A DNA stretch of 64,000 nucleotides from Mytilus californianus (GCF_021869535.1 NW_026262581.1:113984771-114048770); one strand, 5' to 3'. Numbered from the stretch's first letter, positions 1 to 11,480 are shown. Numbers and translations are program-made. The notes: generated from the sequence alone by a model not told the origin.

Positions 1-1
1 T

Positions 2-739
2 TTGGAAAAGGCTACAAAGCCTAAAAGAAACCCTGCACCAAGGAAACAACCTATAAAGACAGTCCTTGAGGAAAAGAAGACGAACTCCGACAGTACCAAA
101 GAGGAAACTGATACAGAATCGGATGAGGAGTCAGAGCAGGGCTATATTATTTATATGCCGGAGGAAGACGCACAGAGCAACACCAACAGTGATGCTGTAC
201 CTGTGGTAGATGGGCAGCAAGAGACCGTCAACTTGGCTGGTGACGATCAGACTCTAGTTGATGGTAGTCAAGAGAATGGTTTTGGACAAGACGTTATCCC
301 TCCAGTACAGTTAAACACTGGTGAACCACCTCTTGGGGCTGATGTGACAACAGGTCAAGAAGCGACTGACCAGATTGACAGAGGGGATACTTCTGACAAA
401 CAGGATGAGCAGGATGGCAGTACGCTCCCAGACACATCAGGTGATACCGAGGCAGATACAGAAGATAACACAACGGCTCCAGATAACACACCGCAACAAC
501 CAGCAAGGCTCAGACGACGCAGAATACTACCTACACCACCAAAAGAATTACCATCAAGAACCAGAATTAGAAAACCACCAGCATATTTGAAAGACTATAT
601 CACCAAACAAGCTATTGGGCAAACATCTTGGATACAGAAAGTAGAATGGTTAAAAAGACAACTGAAAGAAGGAATGTTTAGAGGAATGGAGAATGACATC
701 ACACGTACCATCATTGAGATTGTGAAAGAAACATCATAG
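2..739 (+). pseudogene. C-terminal tail of a Gypsy-type LTR retrotransposon polyprotein (5' part outside window)
   Basis: The reading frame is open from the window edge to a stop at 737-739, so this is the last ~245 residues of a longer protein. The first ~170 residues are acidic and rich in D, E, T, S and Q, looking like a disordered linker. The end is basic and contains RTRIRKPPAYLKDYI, a motif typical of the tail after the integrase in Ty3/Gypsy polyproteins of animals. A purine-rich tract and a TG-starting LTR follow within 100 bp, which supports the assignment. Protease, RT and integrase domains would lie upstream of the window. No frame damage is visible in this part, so the element could be fairly young. 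It is not a host gene. Confidence 0.7.
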
Positions 740-2169
740 TGAAATACCAGTTTTGCATGCCGATGACGTCGTTTCTTCGTCAGAGGGAGGAGGAGTTGAA
801 TGACGTGGAAATAATTTTTCCAACACAGGGGAGAATGTGATAGCCTCTTTATTTTGTGTAGATTTAATTGTAAAATAAAGATGTATAATTATGTAAATGT
901 TAAATAAAACTACAAAACATATTGTCTTTTCTAAATTTTGATTACATTGAAACGTTTCCATACATTATTGACGTATTGTTGAATATTCATTATTATTTGG
1001 ATTTCAAGTAATCTGATTGGTTGGTTTGAAGTTTTAGCGCTAAGTAGTGAGTTTCTTTGTTTGAGTTAGAAGGACTAATGGATTCGAAATGGACAGACGT
1101 TTATGTCCAGTAGCCATTGAAATAGTTTGAGAATTTATATTGAACAGTCAGAATTGTATTAAATGAGAGACTTGACATTTTAACGTGAGTTTTCCCTATT
1201 TACTTCTTTATTAATAATTCTAATATATTTTCATAGATTGAATGATTTTTGGTATGAATGGTTATTTTTCTCTATGATCCCGAAAAGTATTATTGCTACA
1301 TAGAATGCATATATTATACACTTATTTTATTATATAAATTACTGGTAGTCATTCGTTAGAGTTATATGTAAATCAGTTTAGAAAGTACACACATTCCGAT
1401 CGATACTTTGAGGTGTATTCGATAAGACTTTGTTATGAGTAGATTTTAAATACTACCGTGTATTACTTGTGTAAATTATAGTCTGTACACGATAACTTTG
1501 TTGATTGATTATAAATAGAAAACATAAACAAAGTTGTACTAGATAGAGAACTACGTTTCTGTACATATTTAAAGTATTGTCCGAGATATGTTTTATTTTA
1601 TACACAAGAACATTATTTATAATGTATGTTTAATAATTATTTCTATGTTTAAATACGGTTTCATCAAAATCCGTTATTTAACATTGTAATTTTGGTTTAC
1701 AGAATTTGTAAGCTGTTGTATAGAAATTCACTGTATGATTTACCAGTATGAACGCTTGAAATGGTTTGTGCCATAACAGTAACTACCTTGCTCCACAAGT
1801 TGGTAAGGATTAGTAATATGTTATTAGAATTATAATGTATGTTGTTTAAATAGGTTGAATTAACTACGAAGTATGTTAAACACATAGTTTTGGTATAGAG
1901 TTATTTCCCTTGTTTTAGGATGCTTTTAATATTCGCTTAATATATCAACGTTGTTAATCTGAACATTTTAATATTACATGAAAAGACATTAATACTATGA
2001 TTTGATGATTGAACATAATATTTGTTCTCATTATGTTCATAACTTAATTGTATTTTTGAAGTGCAATGTTTTGTATAATACCATTAAATGTAATGAAAGA
2101 ATATTATACTTATGATGTGTATTACAATAATATTGTTCTGTAAAATTCTTATAAATTTATCATTGTTAT

Positions 2170-3142
2170 CATTGTTTAATTTGTGCAATTCCTGATGACT
2201 GGAAGCAGACCGTGCATAGTGAATTGCATCATAGGAATGCAAAAAGAACAATAGACATTTCTGTTATTATAAATCATGTACCATTTGAGTTACCATTGTG
2301 TACTGTTAAAAAGCTGTATAATTGTTTATTAGATGATATTTGTAAAGATCCCTGTGGTATTGAAATGTGGAAAACACTGTTCAATATTGATGATAATGAC
2401 TTTAGTAAAATCTGGTGTAATGTAAATTTATTCTGGAAACATGCAAAGTTTATTGAGCTAGATTACAAAATACTTCATAATTGTATATTTACCAAAAGTA
2501 AATTCAAAAGAATTGGATGGTCTGATGATGATTTATGTGATGTTTGTGGTAATGAAATTGAAGATCTAGTACATATGTTTATAAACTGTGATGAACTTTT
2601 AGAATTTCATAACTATTTGTCTGAATTGTTTGTGAAATTATTTGGAAATTGTGATTCTGACAGAATAAGTGGTGTACAGAGTGAACATTTGCTACTATTT
2701 GGGTTAAGTTGGAAAATGAAAGGTGTTAATGACAGTTTTGTTAACTTTCTGCTTTCAACTGCAAGATATTGTATATTTAGAAGAAGGAATATTATTATGA
2801 ATGGCAAAACAAATGTTAATTTAGTTCAATTTTTCAAGTACACACTGAAACATTACGTCATATATTTTTATGTGTATATGTGTCAAAAACATAAAATACA
2901 TTCTTTATTTGAAAAGAAATTTTTGCTTGATAATCCTCTGGTTAAAGAAGTAGATGATGATATAATATTTAAATTGTAGTAATTTGAATATAAAAACTGA
3001 TTGTGTCATGTAGACATTTATACAGAAGCTTGAAATTGAATGTTATAGACATTTTGAATTGATATTGACACTTGTGATATTGTTTTATGTATTTTAATGT
3101 GTATAATATGATGTCTTATTTTAATAAAGATAAAAAAAAAAA
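2170..3142 (+). mobile_element. 5'-truncated LINE (L1/Tx1-like) 3' end
   Basis: This is an insertion inside the Gypsy LTR. It consists of the last part of a LINE ORF2, a ~150 bp AT-rich 3' UTR and a poly-A run at 3132-3142. The octamer ATTGTTAT occurs immediately left (2162-2169) and right (3142-3149) of the insert and is a candidate target-site duplication, overlapping the poly-A by one base. Heavy 5' truncation is the usual fate of LINE insertions. Confidence 0.6.
2182..2979 (+). pseudogene. LINE ORF2 C-terminal fragment with zinc-knuckle (zf-RVT-like) motif
   Basis: The frame is open from about 2182 (starting CAIPDDWKQ) to a stop at 2977-2979, about 265 residues. It carries C-x2-C-x8-H-x4-C (CDVCGNEIEDLVHMFINC), followed by a long helical, aromatic-rich tail. 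That layout matches the region downstream of the reverse transcriptase in L1/Tx1-type ORF2 proteins. The RT and endonuclease domains are missing because of 5' truncation, so the fragment is dead as a transposon. No start codon is required; a GTG at 2212 is incidental. Confidence 0.6.
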
Positions 3143-3686
3143 TTGTTATTACAGGGTGTTTTACGTTACTGATAAATAAATATCCTGAACCCTAGCAAAG
3201 CGACTTGAGTTTTATTTGAAGCCCAAAAGTCAGCTATTACACAAGCACAGGAATATCGTATCAACTGGGAGAGATATACTCCGTATGTAGGTAGGAAGGC
3301 AAGAATTCTTCAATAGCAGATTAACTCAAGTACAGTTAGCTCGATCTCATTAACTGTGAGCATTCTTAGTAGTTTTTGTTTAAATCAAGTAGGAACCAAA
3401 CATCTGCTAAACGATTAATAACAGTTTGACATTCTATATCTATTTTAAAGTAAGTATTAATGATCTATATGCTATGAAAAGCTGTTATTTTCTGAAAATA
3501 CTCATTTTTGAAAACTTTTTGTGTGACTGCTTACCATACCATTCCAGAATATATATGAAACAAGTACATTTTTTCTAATTTTGGGGATTTTGTTGAGGAA
3601 ACACTATATATTAGAAAATATATTACAATGTTTTTTGTCGAGCCTTCGACTTTTGTCGAAAAAGCGAGACATAGCGATCCTACATT

Positions 3687-3693
3687 CCGTCGG

Positions 3694-3724
<31 letters not shown>

Positions 3725-3733
3725 GGCGGCGTC
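3687..3733. repeat. CGT/CGG-type microsatellite
   Basis: A run of GTC/CGT triplets with GGC interruptions, placed between the left hairpin and the first core repeat of the element around it. It is the only strongly CpG-rich stretch in this part of the window. Confidence 0.85.
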
Positions 3734-3740
3734 CACAAAT

Positions 3741-4650
3741 ATTCACTCTGTGGTTAAAGTTTTTGAAATTTTAATAACTTTCTTAAACTATCCTGGATTT
3801 CTACCAAACTTGGACAGAAGCTTGTTTATGATCATAAGATAATATTCAAAAGTAAATTTTGTAAAAAAAAAAATCCATTTTTTCCGTATTTTACTTATAA
3901 ATGGACTTAGTTTTTCTGCCAGGAAACATTACATTCACTCTGTGGTTAAAGTTTTTGAAATTTTAATAACTTTCTTAAACTATCCTGGATTTCTACCAAA
4001 CTTGGAAAGAAGCTTGTTTATGATCATAAGATAGTATCCAGAAGTAAATTTTGTAAAAAAAAAATTCCATTTTTTCCGTATTTTACTTATAAATGGACTT
4101 AGTTTTTCTGCCAGTTAACATTACATTCACTCTGTGGTTAAAGTTTTTAAAATTTTAACAACTTTCTTAAACTATCCTGGATTTGTACCAAACTTGGACA
4201 GAAGCTTGTTTATGATTAAAAGCTAGTATCCAGAAGTAAATTTTGTAAAAAAAAAATTCCATTTTTTCCGTATTTTACTTATAAATGGACTTAGTTTTTC
4301 TGCCAGTTAACATTACATTCACTCTGTGGTTAAAGTTTTTTAAATTTTAACAACTTTCTTAAACTATCCTGGATTTGTACCAAACTTAGACAGAAGCTTG
4401 TTTATGATTAAAAGCTAGTATCTAGAAGGAAATTTTGTTCCATTTTTTTCGTATTTTACTTATAAATGGACTTAGTTTTTCTTCCAGTTAACATTACATG
4501 CAGTCTGCAGTTTTAAGTTTTTAAAACATTATTATTAGATTCATAAACTATCCTGGATTTTTACCAAACTTGGACAGAAGCTACTTACAATCAAAAGATA
4601 GTATAGAGAGGAATATTTTTATTAATTTTTTTCCTCATTTTTGCTGAGCC
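3741..4650. repeat. Core tandem repeat, 192-bp unit, about 4.5 copies
   Basis: Units start with ATTCACTCTGTGG at 3741, 3933, 4125 and 4317 (spacing 192 each). A more diverged, shorter unit begins near 4499. Each unit contains CCAAACTTGG and a run of A's. Confidence 0.9.
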
Positions 4651-5102
4651 TGTGATTAACAGCAAAAAGTAGGCGAGACACTGGGTTCCGCGGAACCCTT
4701 ACGAATTTTTAATGAATCTACGCATACGATAAACACCGCATATGAGTGTAAAGTACAAAACAAGACCAAACTTGGATCACTAGGACAAGTCAGTAAGGAT
4801 AATCTATACATGTAAGCATACTTTTGTTCCGGGGGTATTTTTCCTGCATACTGATACTTCTTATCGCTATGTAATTCAATCCGGAAACAGTTACTGTTTG
4901 ATTGATTGGTGTTTGTTTAACGTACAGTAGCAAACTATTCAATCATGTTAAGGACAAGAACAAATTAATTCGACCAGGATTAAAGGAGGAAAATGTGGAC
5001 TGCAACTTGAAAATGAGGGTTTATTGGATTGCAACATAAAGTTATCCCTGCAACAGGCCACCTTAGGACCCCTTCAAAAGGTTGTTACAAGGGTTCTTAA
5101 TG

Positions 5103-5344
5103 GTATTGTTTGTTTTCTTCGACATAAGCTTTTGTATTGTTCCTTAGTATCATGTGTGTCTTTTGTTATACTCAATTTTAAATGACAGTCAATATCACTT
5201 ATGAAGAAAATAAGTAAAGAACTGTCCTTGAAATATTCTGTAAAGATTATATTTACACTATTGCTATGAAATCATTTAGGAAAACTAGTAAATTTTTTAT
5301 TTAGTTTCCTTTCTGTATTGTATCGTTCACATTATGGGTATTGC
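5103..5344. other. No gene recognised
   Basis: AT-rich single-copy-looking sequence between duplicated segment copy 1 and the RT-P fragment. I see no coding signal or repeat structure. Confidence 0.5.
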
Positions 5345-5790
5345 ACAAGAACCCATACAACAGTACACAAAACACAACATAGAAAACCGAAAACTGAGCA
5401 ACACGAACCCAACCAAAACCTTGGGGTGATCTCAGGTGCTCCGGAAGGGTAAGCAGATCCTGCTTCACATGTGGCACCCGTCGTGTTGCTCATGTAAGTA
5501 CAAACCCTATGATAAGTCTAATTCGGTAGGACACATTCGAGGAAAAGGGGACGGTATTGTAGTTACGACAATTGGACCATGTGAAACAGATATTCCATAA
5601 CGGTCAATCAACTCGTGATGGCGTCCATAAAATGTACGAAGGGATGATTTCAACTTGACCACTTGGAACTCTTGGTTTAATAGCTTCCTTGTGAGCAGCA
5701 ACCCTCTATCAAGTAGATCGTTATAGGAAATACAAGCACAGGAATATCGTATCAACTGGGAGAGATATACTCCGTATGTAGGTAGGAAGG
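5345..5790 (-). pseudogene. RT-P retroelement 3' fragment (reverse-transcriptase C-terminus and tail)
   Basis: Read on the minus strand from about 5790 to 5500, this encodes the region after the RT palm. Visible pieces are YGVYIS, then LLDRGLLLTRKLLNQEFQ, VVKLKSSL and FYGRHHELIDRYGIS. The same chain appears at 18.9, 22.5, 25.4 and 27.3 kb, so this is a multicopy retroelement. Its RT core, seen elsewhere in the window, has YIDD and IPMGTN-type motifs, suggesting a Penelope-like element; the family is inference. The tail past 5500 contains the block GTGATCTCAGGTGCTCCGG (plus-strand reading) that marks this family's 3' end. It is truncated and not functional. Confidence 0.6.
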
Positions 5791-6560
5791 CAAGAATTCT
5801 TCAATAGCAGATTAACTCAAGTACAGTTAGCTCGATCTCATTAACTCTGAGCATTCTTAGTAGTTTTTGTTTAAATCAAGTAGGAACCAAACATCTGCTA
5901 AACGATTAATAACAGTTTGACATTCTATATCTATTTTAAAGTAAGTATTAATGATCTATATGCTATGAAAAGCTGTGATTTTCTGAAAATACTCATTTTT
6001 GAAAACTTTTTGTGTGACTGCTTACCATACCATTCCAGAATATATATGAAACAAGTACATTTTTTCTAATTTTGGGGATTTTGTTGAGGAATCACTATAT
6101 ATAAGAAAATATATTAGAAATTTTTTTTAATGAATCTACGCATACGATAAACACCGCATATGAGTTTAAAGTACAAAACAAGACAAACTTGGAACACTAG
6201 GACAAGTCAGTAAGGATAATCTATACATGTAAGCGTACTATTGTTCCGGGGGTATTTTTCCTGCATACTGATACTAATTATCGCTATATATGTAATTCAA
6301 TCCGTAAACAGTTACTGTTTGTTTGATTGATTGGTGTTTGTTTAACGTTCAGTGGCAAATTATTCAATCATGTTAAGGACGAGAACAAATTAACATAAAT
6401 ACAATATGTAGTTCTTGTAATATTGGTCGACCTGGATAACAGGAGGGAAATGTGGACTGCAACTTGAAAATGAGGATATATTGGATTGCAACATAAAGTT
6501 ATCCCAGCCACAGGCCACCTTAGGACCCCTTCAAAAGGTTGTTACAAGGGTTCTTAATGT
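5731..6560. repeat. Duplicated segment, copy 2 (uninterrupted)
   Basis: The second copy of the 3242-5102 segment, lacking the 1.07 kb element at about 6120. Its left ~50 bp is continuous with the RT-P fragment, so this is the junction as it was before the Gypsy insertion at copy 1. Confidence 0.8.
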
Positions 6561-7810
6561 GTAGAGAGCACACCCAGACGAACGTCCCACTTTGGCAAGG
6601 GTTTTATTGCTGGTCGAGGGAAGACCAAGAGTGAACATACATCTATTTCCCAGTCACCCTTGGGGTTCTTAAAAGAGTGTAATAGAGACCCGATTGATTT
6701 TTATTGAGTTACTTAAATGTTACGATTATTTACGTTTTTTCCTGTTCCCTTGGTAAACCACAATCCAGTCCTCTTTTCCCCGAACAAAAAAAGGAAAAAA
6801 AAAAGAAAACCTAATTTATTATACAGTATTATCATTTCTATTTCATTAATCCTCCCCCTCCACCCCCTAGTCTAGCCCATGTTTTCATAGATTCGCCTCA
6901 AGAGTAACCATCTTCATAATTTTTGACTATTCAAAACTGTTTCATGTATAAATTTCTTAGGAAAGGAAAACATATCATAGGATAAAATCTGCATGGGAGT
7001 TATATACACTAGCATAATTGTTCCCGTAAAATAAATACACTGGCGGAATAAATCCACTGATTTCAACAACATTTGTTTTGTTGAAATGGTTTCAAGATCA
7101 TAAAAAACATAGCAAATAAGTCTTATTTTTCACTGAATTGAAATTTAATACTAGCAGTAATAAGTTTTTTTTTTATAATCCATGTCTCATTGATGTATGC
7201 TCACATCACCGTTTGTTCATATAAACAATGGAAACGTAAAGAAGACAGCCAAGTGGGTTTTTTTCTCACAAAAACCGCAACCAAGAAAATAAATCAAACT
7301 GTCTGTAAATTTGTTTACAGAAACAAGCCTGACAGTCAAGTTGAGCTGAAATAGATGGGCAACACAAAAAATGTCACAATATCACGTGCTTAAAAGGCTT
7401 GACTTGTTGTGTTATTTTCACACTTCAGCAAATTAAGACACGTCTCTCTGTCAACACCACCTGTATCAATAGAAATATTAGTCCTAATGATGAATAAATT
7501 TGTCGGTACTGAAAGGTTTCTAATAATTAATGATTGGCATTAGTGATGTTCTCTGGAAATCCCTTGCCATTCTATATTATTGAAGATGTCCATGTTAAAT
7601 AAATCGTTTCCCAATACATTTTTTTGTTTAATTTACAGTACAATAAAATGGTTTCTGAACCAAGATGACGGTGGTTAATTCTTAGTTTAAACAAACGAAA
7701 TCAAGTTTTTGTATCTAGCCCTTTGAAATTCTATCTTTTCGTAGAGGGGATTAATGACTTTAAAGACATCGTTTTTTTTTTAATATTTCACTTATTCTAC
7801 ATAAAAGACA
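6561..7810. other. No gene recognised; presumed upstream region of the plus-strand gene
   Basis: AT-rich sequence with poly-A/T runs and a C-rich patch near 6850. A short ACACTGGCGGAAT motif near 7038 recurs near 43470. No exon or promoter motif can be supported. Confidence 0.4.
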
Positions 7811-7952
7811 ATGGCAGAAAGAAACAGATTTACAAAAAAAGCATTATGGCGTCCTTCGTTTGCCATTGCTGCATCAGAGAGGACCACTTACACAGATGAG
7901 GACAGACTAAATGGAGTAAACCCCATTTTTATATCAGATTCCGATGTCACAG
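7811..7952 (+). CDS. First coding exon of an unrecognised protein
   Basis: An ATG with a good context (A at -3, G at +4) opens 47 codons starting MAERNRFTKKALWRPSFA. The exon ends at a strong donor, ACAG|GTAAGC, in phase 1. Joined to 11034-11076 it reads ...DSDVTG-TCFLFARKGSLS without a break, which supports both exons. The N-terminus is basic and has no signal peptide or membrane segment. RKGSL in the next exon resembles a basophilic-kinase site. Base composition is clearly less AT-rich than the flanks. I do not recognise the family and suggest no function. An upstream non-coding exon is possible. Confidence 0.55.
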
Positions 7953-8457
7953 GTAAGCAAAATGCTGAATTTGTCTTCTATACAAGGTTTTTAAAAATTA
8001 CTTTTTAACTTCTAAAGAGGTTTACAAAGCTTTTGAGCAAAATAGAAATCAGTACAGTTCAAGCACTAAACTCTACTTAACAGTACAATAGATAACAAAA
8101 ACGCAAAATATTAATCAATATTTTACTGTATCAAAGAATGCTTGCAGTAAAAGAAAGCCAGTTTAAAGTACTTAATCGCTAATTAGAAATCATGCTTTCC
8201 TACATTCTAATATCAGTTGATGTATTTCATTGATTTCATACAGCGACGTCATTAACAGTACAGGAACACACAATTTTTAGCGTTGTCAAAAATAAACTTT
8301 ACCGAAAAAACAAGAGTTTTTAGTATTTCTTTACACTAGTAAATGGTGTTTATCCCAAAAAATACCAAAAACAATGATTGGACAACAGCTTAAATAAGAT
8401 CTTTATAGATAAGCCAAAGAGAAATATTTGAAAGAAAAATTCCCTTTTCTAAAACAG

Positions 8458-8660
8458 TCATACAAGTGAGAGGTTTTATTTATCTAGCTATAAAACCAGG
8501 TTTAACCCACCATTTACTACATAAGGAAATGCTTGTACCAAGTCAGGAATATGACGTTTGATGTGTTTAAGCTTTTTATTTTGCCATTTGATAAGGGACT
8601 TTCCGTTTTGAATTTTTCTTGGAGTTTGGCATTTTTGTTATTTTACTTTTCCTTATTTTG
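8458..8660 (+). repeat. RT-P tail repeat (solo)
   Basis: Shares CATACAAGTGAGAGG, CTATAAAACCAGGTTTAA and GATAAGGGACTTTCCG with 51775-51985, where the same sequence forms the 3' tail of an RT-P copy. Partial copies occur at 33040-33135 (minus) and 57835-57920. Confidence 0.75.
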
Positions 8661-9089
8661 TTATTTTTATGAATAATATTACCGTAAAACTTCGATTCAT
8701 GTAGGGAGAATCATACTCATCATACACTATACATCTCTGTATTTGTGGTAAAATTTTGTAGAAGTTTTTTCCAATCAATGATATCAATATCCCTGCTGTA
8801 AAAGGTTTAAGTAACAAAAATATTTAGATAATTAAAAACGTCAATGAACACTCATGCATATCAAACCAACTAAGAAAAGTACAAGATAAGAAGAAGCTAA
8901 CTTAACATCACCATCACCATCAAAGATCGGGAATTAACCAATAGGAAAAACAACGTCGTCTCATTGGTCATTAATAATGCTTGACTTAAGTAAGAATTAG
9001 TTTCGGTGGATTCATTTAGAAAATCTTGAAGGTTTACAGAGAAAATCCGCAGATACTGGATAAAACGATTGATTTTCCTGACATTATAC

Positions 9090-9235
9090 GAACAAAAAAC
9101 GAAAACAACACTTTATAATTTTTCCGAAGCGTTTTTCTGGATTTGCCTTCATCAGGAACGCTCAAAATCGAAAATTTGAAAACTAAGGATGAATAAGAAC
9201 CGAAACAGTTGAAGAGCTATATGACCAAAAAGGAC
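9090..9235 (-). repeat. Dispersed repeat Z (minus orientation)
   Basis: Contains CTTCATCAGGAACGCTCAAA. The same ~90-140 bp sequence occurs at 14005-14098 (minus), 15978-16062 (plus) and 16265-16405 (plus). Confidence 0.7.
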
Positions 9236-11033
9236 CTATATGACAAAAAAAGAACAACTGTAGTATAAAGGCCTATGCTTTTATTTGCAGTTACTTTGAT
9301 TTGCCGTTTGGTTGACTGACATCTCTCTACATGTTCTTTACTTACATTTTCCTACACGTATCTTTAAAGGAAAACGTCATGAATTGTCTCCATTACAACT
9401 TTCCAGAAATTGGTACAAATATGCGAAAAAAGGCGTTTGAGTTGTCACTTTAATTATGTTTTACTGTGACTTGACTATAGGTTTTGCTGTTTACCTTTAC
9501 CTATAGTTGAACCAGATTGTAAAATTGACAATACAATTGGGACATTTAAATTGACCAGTTTGTATTGTTAGAGTTTAGTCTATCATGATGATACCTGTAC
9601 TGTTTTTTTATTCACCTAACCCAATCTTACAGCATGCTTTTTTCCTGAAGTTTTTCTTCACCTAGGGTTATTCTATTATAAAATTGATAGGGAAGGAAAT
9701 TGGTTTTCATTGTTTTAAATCCCCAATTTGGATGATTTATCTAATTATGACCCAAAAAATTTAAATCAGTAAAATATTTTCTTAACTGCATGTTAACATG
9801 TATGAAAATTAAAACTGTTTTTACATAATAAATAAATCTTTAGTATAATAATAAGTTTTTACCCTTATACATAGTATTGTCCAGCTGTCAGTGAATCCAG
9901 AAGTAGCTATTCAGTCGTTTTCAGTTTCAGTTTTCAGATGGATATTTCTTCATATATCCATTCAATATGGACATGGATATAGTAAAATTAAGTGATGTAG
10001 TGAAAAAAGAATATTCCAAAAAATTGTAAAGTGAGGATTATTATTTTGAATGTGATATTGGAAATTTCTAGATCTAATATAAAGACTCGGCACCTGTTTA
10101 ATTGGGATATATATCACGGGAAATTAAACAGAATACTAGTGATATAGTGGAAAATTTTTATCGAAAACATGTTTGAAGTATCGTATATGTTATACTCCAT
10201 GTGGTTGTAGTGTTGGTACCTTGCTACAAATAAATAAAAAGATTGGATATAAAATTGTTTACCTAATATTATTTCAAAGTTTTCATCTCCATAGACTTTC
10301 ACTGTCAATATTAATGTGAAGGTCAAGCTGAAAATAAAAACAAGTTTTGGCGTTTTTGTAAAATACAATTGTTAAATAACCTAATGGCAGTTATTCAAGT
10401 GGTTTAAGTTATTCATTGGAAACAATGTTTTTTTCTCTAGTGTAAATTAAACGACTTAAGATATTCTTGCATGTCAGTCTCAATTGTTGTTAAAACCTAG
10501 TTAACAACTAACATATCAATTTTAAAAATAAGACGACTTTCATTGAAAGTGACCATTTGTGTGACAACAATTCGTTAAAACTGACTTTATTTTAGACAGA
10601 AGCTAACTGTTAAATGATTACATGTACCATTCATATTGCGTCGTATGATATCTTTGTTAGCTGAATAACATCCATAAAAAGACGTTGTATACTTGAAAGA
10701 TAGATGCCATTTACTTCTCTCGTCGTAAAAGAAAATAGTATAAATGATAAGAAATTGAAAAACTATACAGGATTCCACCTGTGATTGTTTATAAGTGGGA
10801 CTGTATTGTAAGGGGTCATGTATGTTTAAGAGAGCATTGCAGTACCTGGGATATCAAATATAACTCCATAATTTAACTGGCCGCCGTCTGCGTGCGAATT
10901 TAAGTTTTATTAATCATGCACACAATTTTTTTCCAGGTTTGGAGAAATCAAAGAAATCATATTTATATACCCCAATAACCAGTAAGATGTGCATTTGATA
11001 AAGTAACACACATTAATTTTCGTTTTCTTTCAG

Positions 11034-11076
11034 GCACATGTTTCTTATTTGCAAGAAAAGGCAGTCTGAGTAATGT
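11034..11076 (+). CDS. Second exon (43 nt) of the unrecognised protein
   Basis: Acceptor TTTCTTTCAG|GCACATG and donor AATGT|GTAAGT bracket a short exon encoding TCFLFARKGSLSN plus two bases. The phases match exon 1 at the left (phase 1) and require a phase-2 acceptor downstream. Both splice sites are near consensus. I could not find the third exon, which may lie beyond several kb of repeats or outside the window. Confidence 0.5.
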
Positions 11077-11289
11077 GTAAGTAACATCGACAATTGTTAA
11101 AAACAATAAACTATGTAACTCAGATCAAAGAACTATAGTTACATAAAAGATATTTCTGGAGGACATTTTCTGGAGATATCTAGGCCATTGACCATTTTTG
11201 TTATTATTTGGGTAAATATTCCTGTTTTCCTATAACCGGACTCCTTAATACTGTAAATGAACCCGAACACAAAAAAAAAAGATGAGTTG

Positions 11290-11480
11290 TATTGAGGAAG
11301 ATCATCTGCTTTGGAACTGTCACGAAAAGACGGCTATTGTTCTATTGAAATTTGCTATAAAAAAAACTTGTGAAATCATTTCAAAATTAACGAACGTATC
11401 TCCTTCGTGCATAGGTCTGCTTCCTTGTCTAGTTTATACTTTTGGTCAATTTTCTGTTATATCTGTGCTTCAACTTTTCT
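11290..11480 (+). repeat. Dispersed repeat, matching 20215-20335
   Basis: TCTCCTTCGTGCATAGGTCT and neighbouring sequence correspond to TCTCCCTCGTGCAAAGCTCT near 20246, with similar flanks. The open frame here is incidental. Confidence 0.55.

Larger units (their letters stand above)
836..3241 (+). mobile_element. 3' LTR of the Gypsy-type element, interrupted by a LINE insertion
   Basis: The polypurine tract ends in AGGGGAGAA at 827-835 and the LTR starts TGTGATAG at 836. It ends CTATTACA at 3234-3241, nearly the inverted complement of the start. The sequence just inside the right end (a GAACCCTAGCAAAGCG stretch near 3187, then a T-rich run) looks like an R/U5 end. Removing the nested LINE (about 2170-3142) leaves an LTR of roughly 1.4 kb. 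To the right the sequence becomes RT-P element DNA, an uninterrupted version of which is present near 5731, so the Gypsy element inserted into an RT-P copy. The left LTR is outside the window. Confidence 0.6.
3631..4703 (+). mobile_element. Pearl/Helentron-like non-autonomous element with tandem core repeats
   Basis: The left end has a small hairpin (TTCGAC-TTTT-GTCGAA, 3645-3660), followed by a CGT-type microsatellite (3687-3733). Then come about 4.5 copies of a 192-bp core repeat, and the right end carries the perfect 16-bp palindrome GGGTTCCGCGGAACCC (4683-4698). It has no coding capacity; the arginine-rich frame over the CGT run is an artefact. Terminal hairpin, microsatellite and core tandem repeats are the hallmarks of the bivalve pearl elements and Helentron-associated elements. 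Exact ends are uncertain by a few bases because the target is T-rich. Confidence 0.6.
3242..5102. repeat. Duplicated segment, copy 1 (interrupted)
   Basis: The parts 3242-3630 and about 4704-5102 match 5731-6120 and about 6128-6560 in order and orientation, differing only by scattered substitutions and small indels. Between them copy 1 carries the ~1.07 kb tandem-repeat element. Copy 1 begins in RT-P element sequence directly at the right end of the Gypsy LTR. Confidence 0.8.
7953..11033 (+). other. Intron 1 of the unrecognised plus-strand gene
   Basis: A ~3.1 kb AT-rich intron from GTAAGC to TTTCTTTCAG. It contains the RT-P tail repeat at 8458-8660 and a minus-strand dispersed repeat at 9090-9235. 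The rest shows nothing recognisable. Confidence 0.5.

Noticed and set aside
3531-3746. Arginine-rich minus-strand frame
   Set aside because: Translation of the CGT/CGG microsatellite in the pearl-like element.
7038-7062. ACACTGGCGGAATAAATCCA as a regulatory site upstream of the 7811 gene
   Set aside because: The same motif occurs near 43470 within degenerate tandem repeats, so it is more likely repeat debris.
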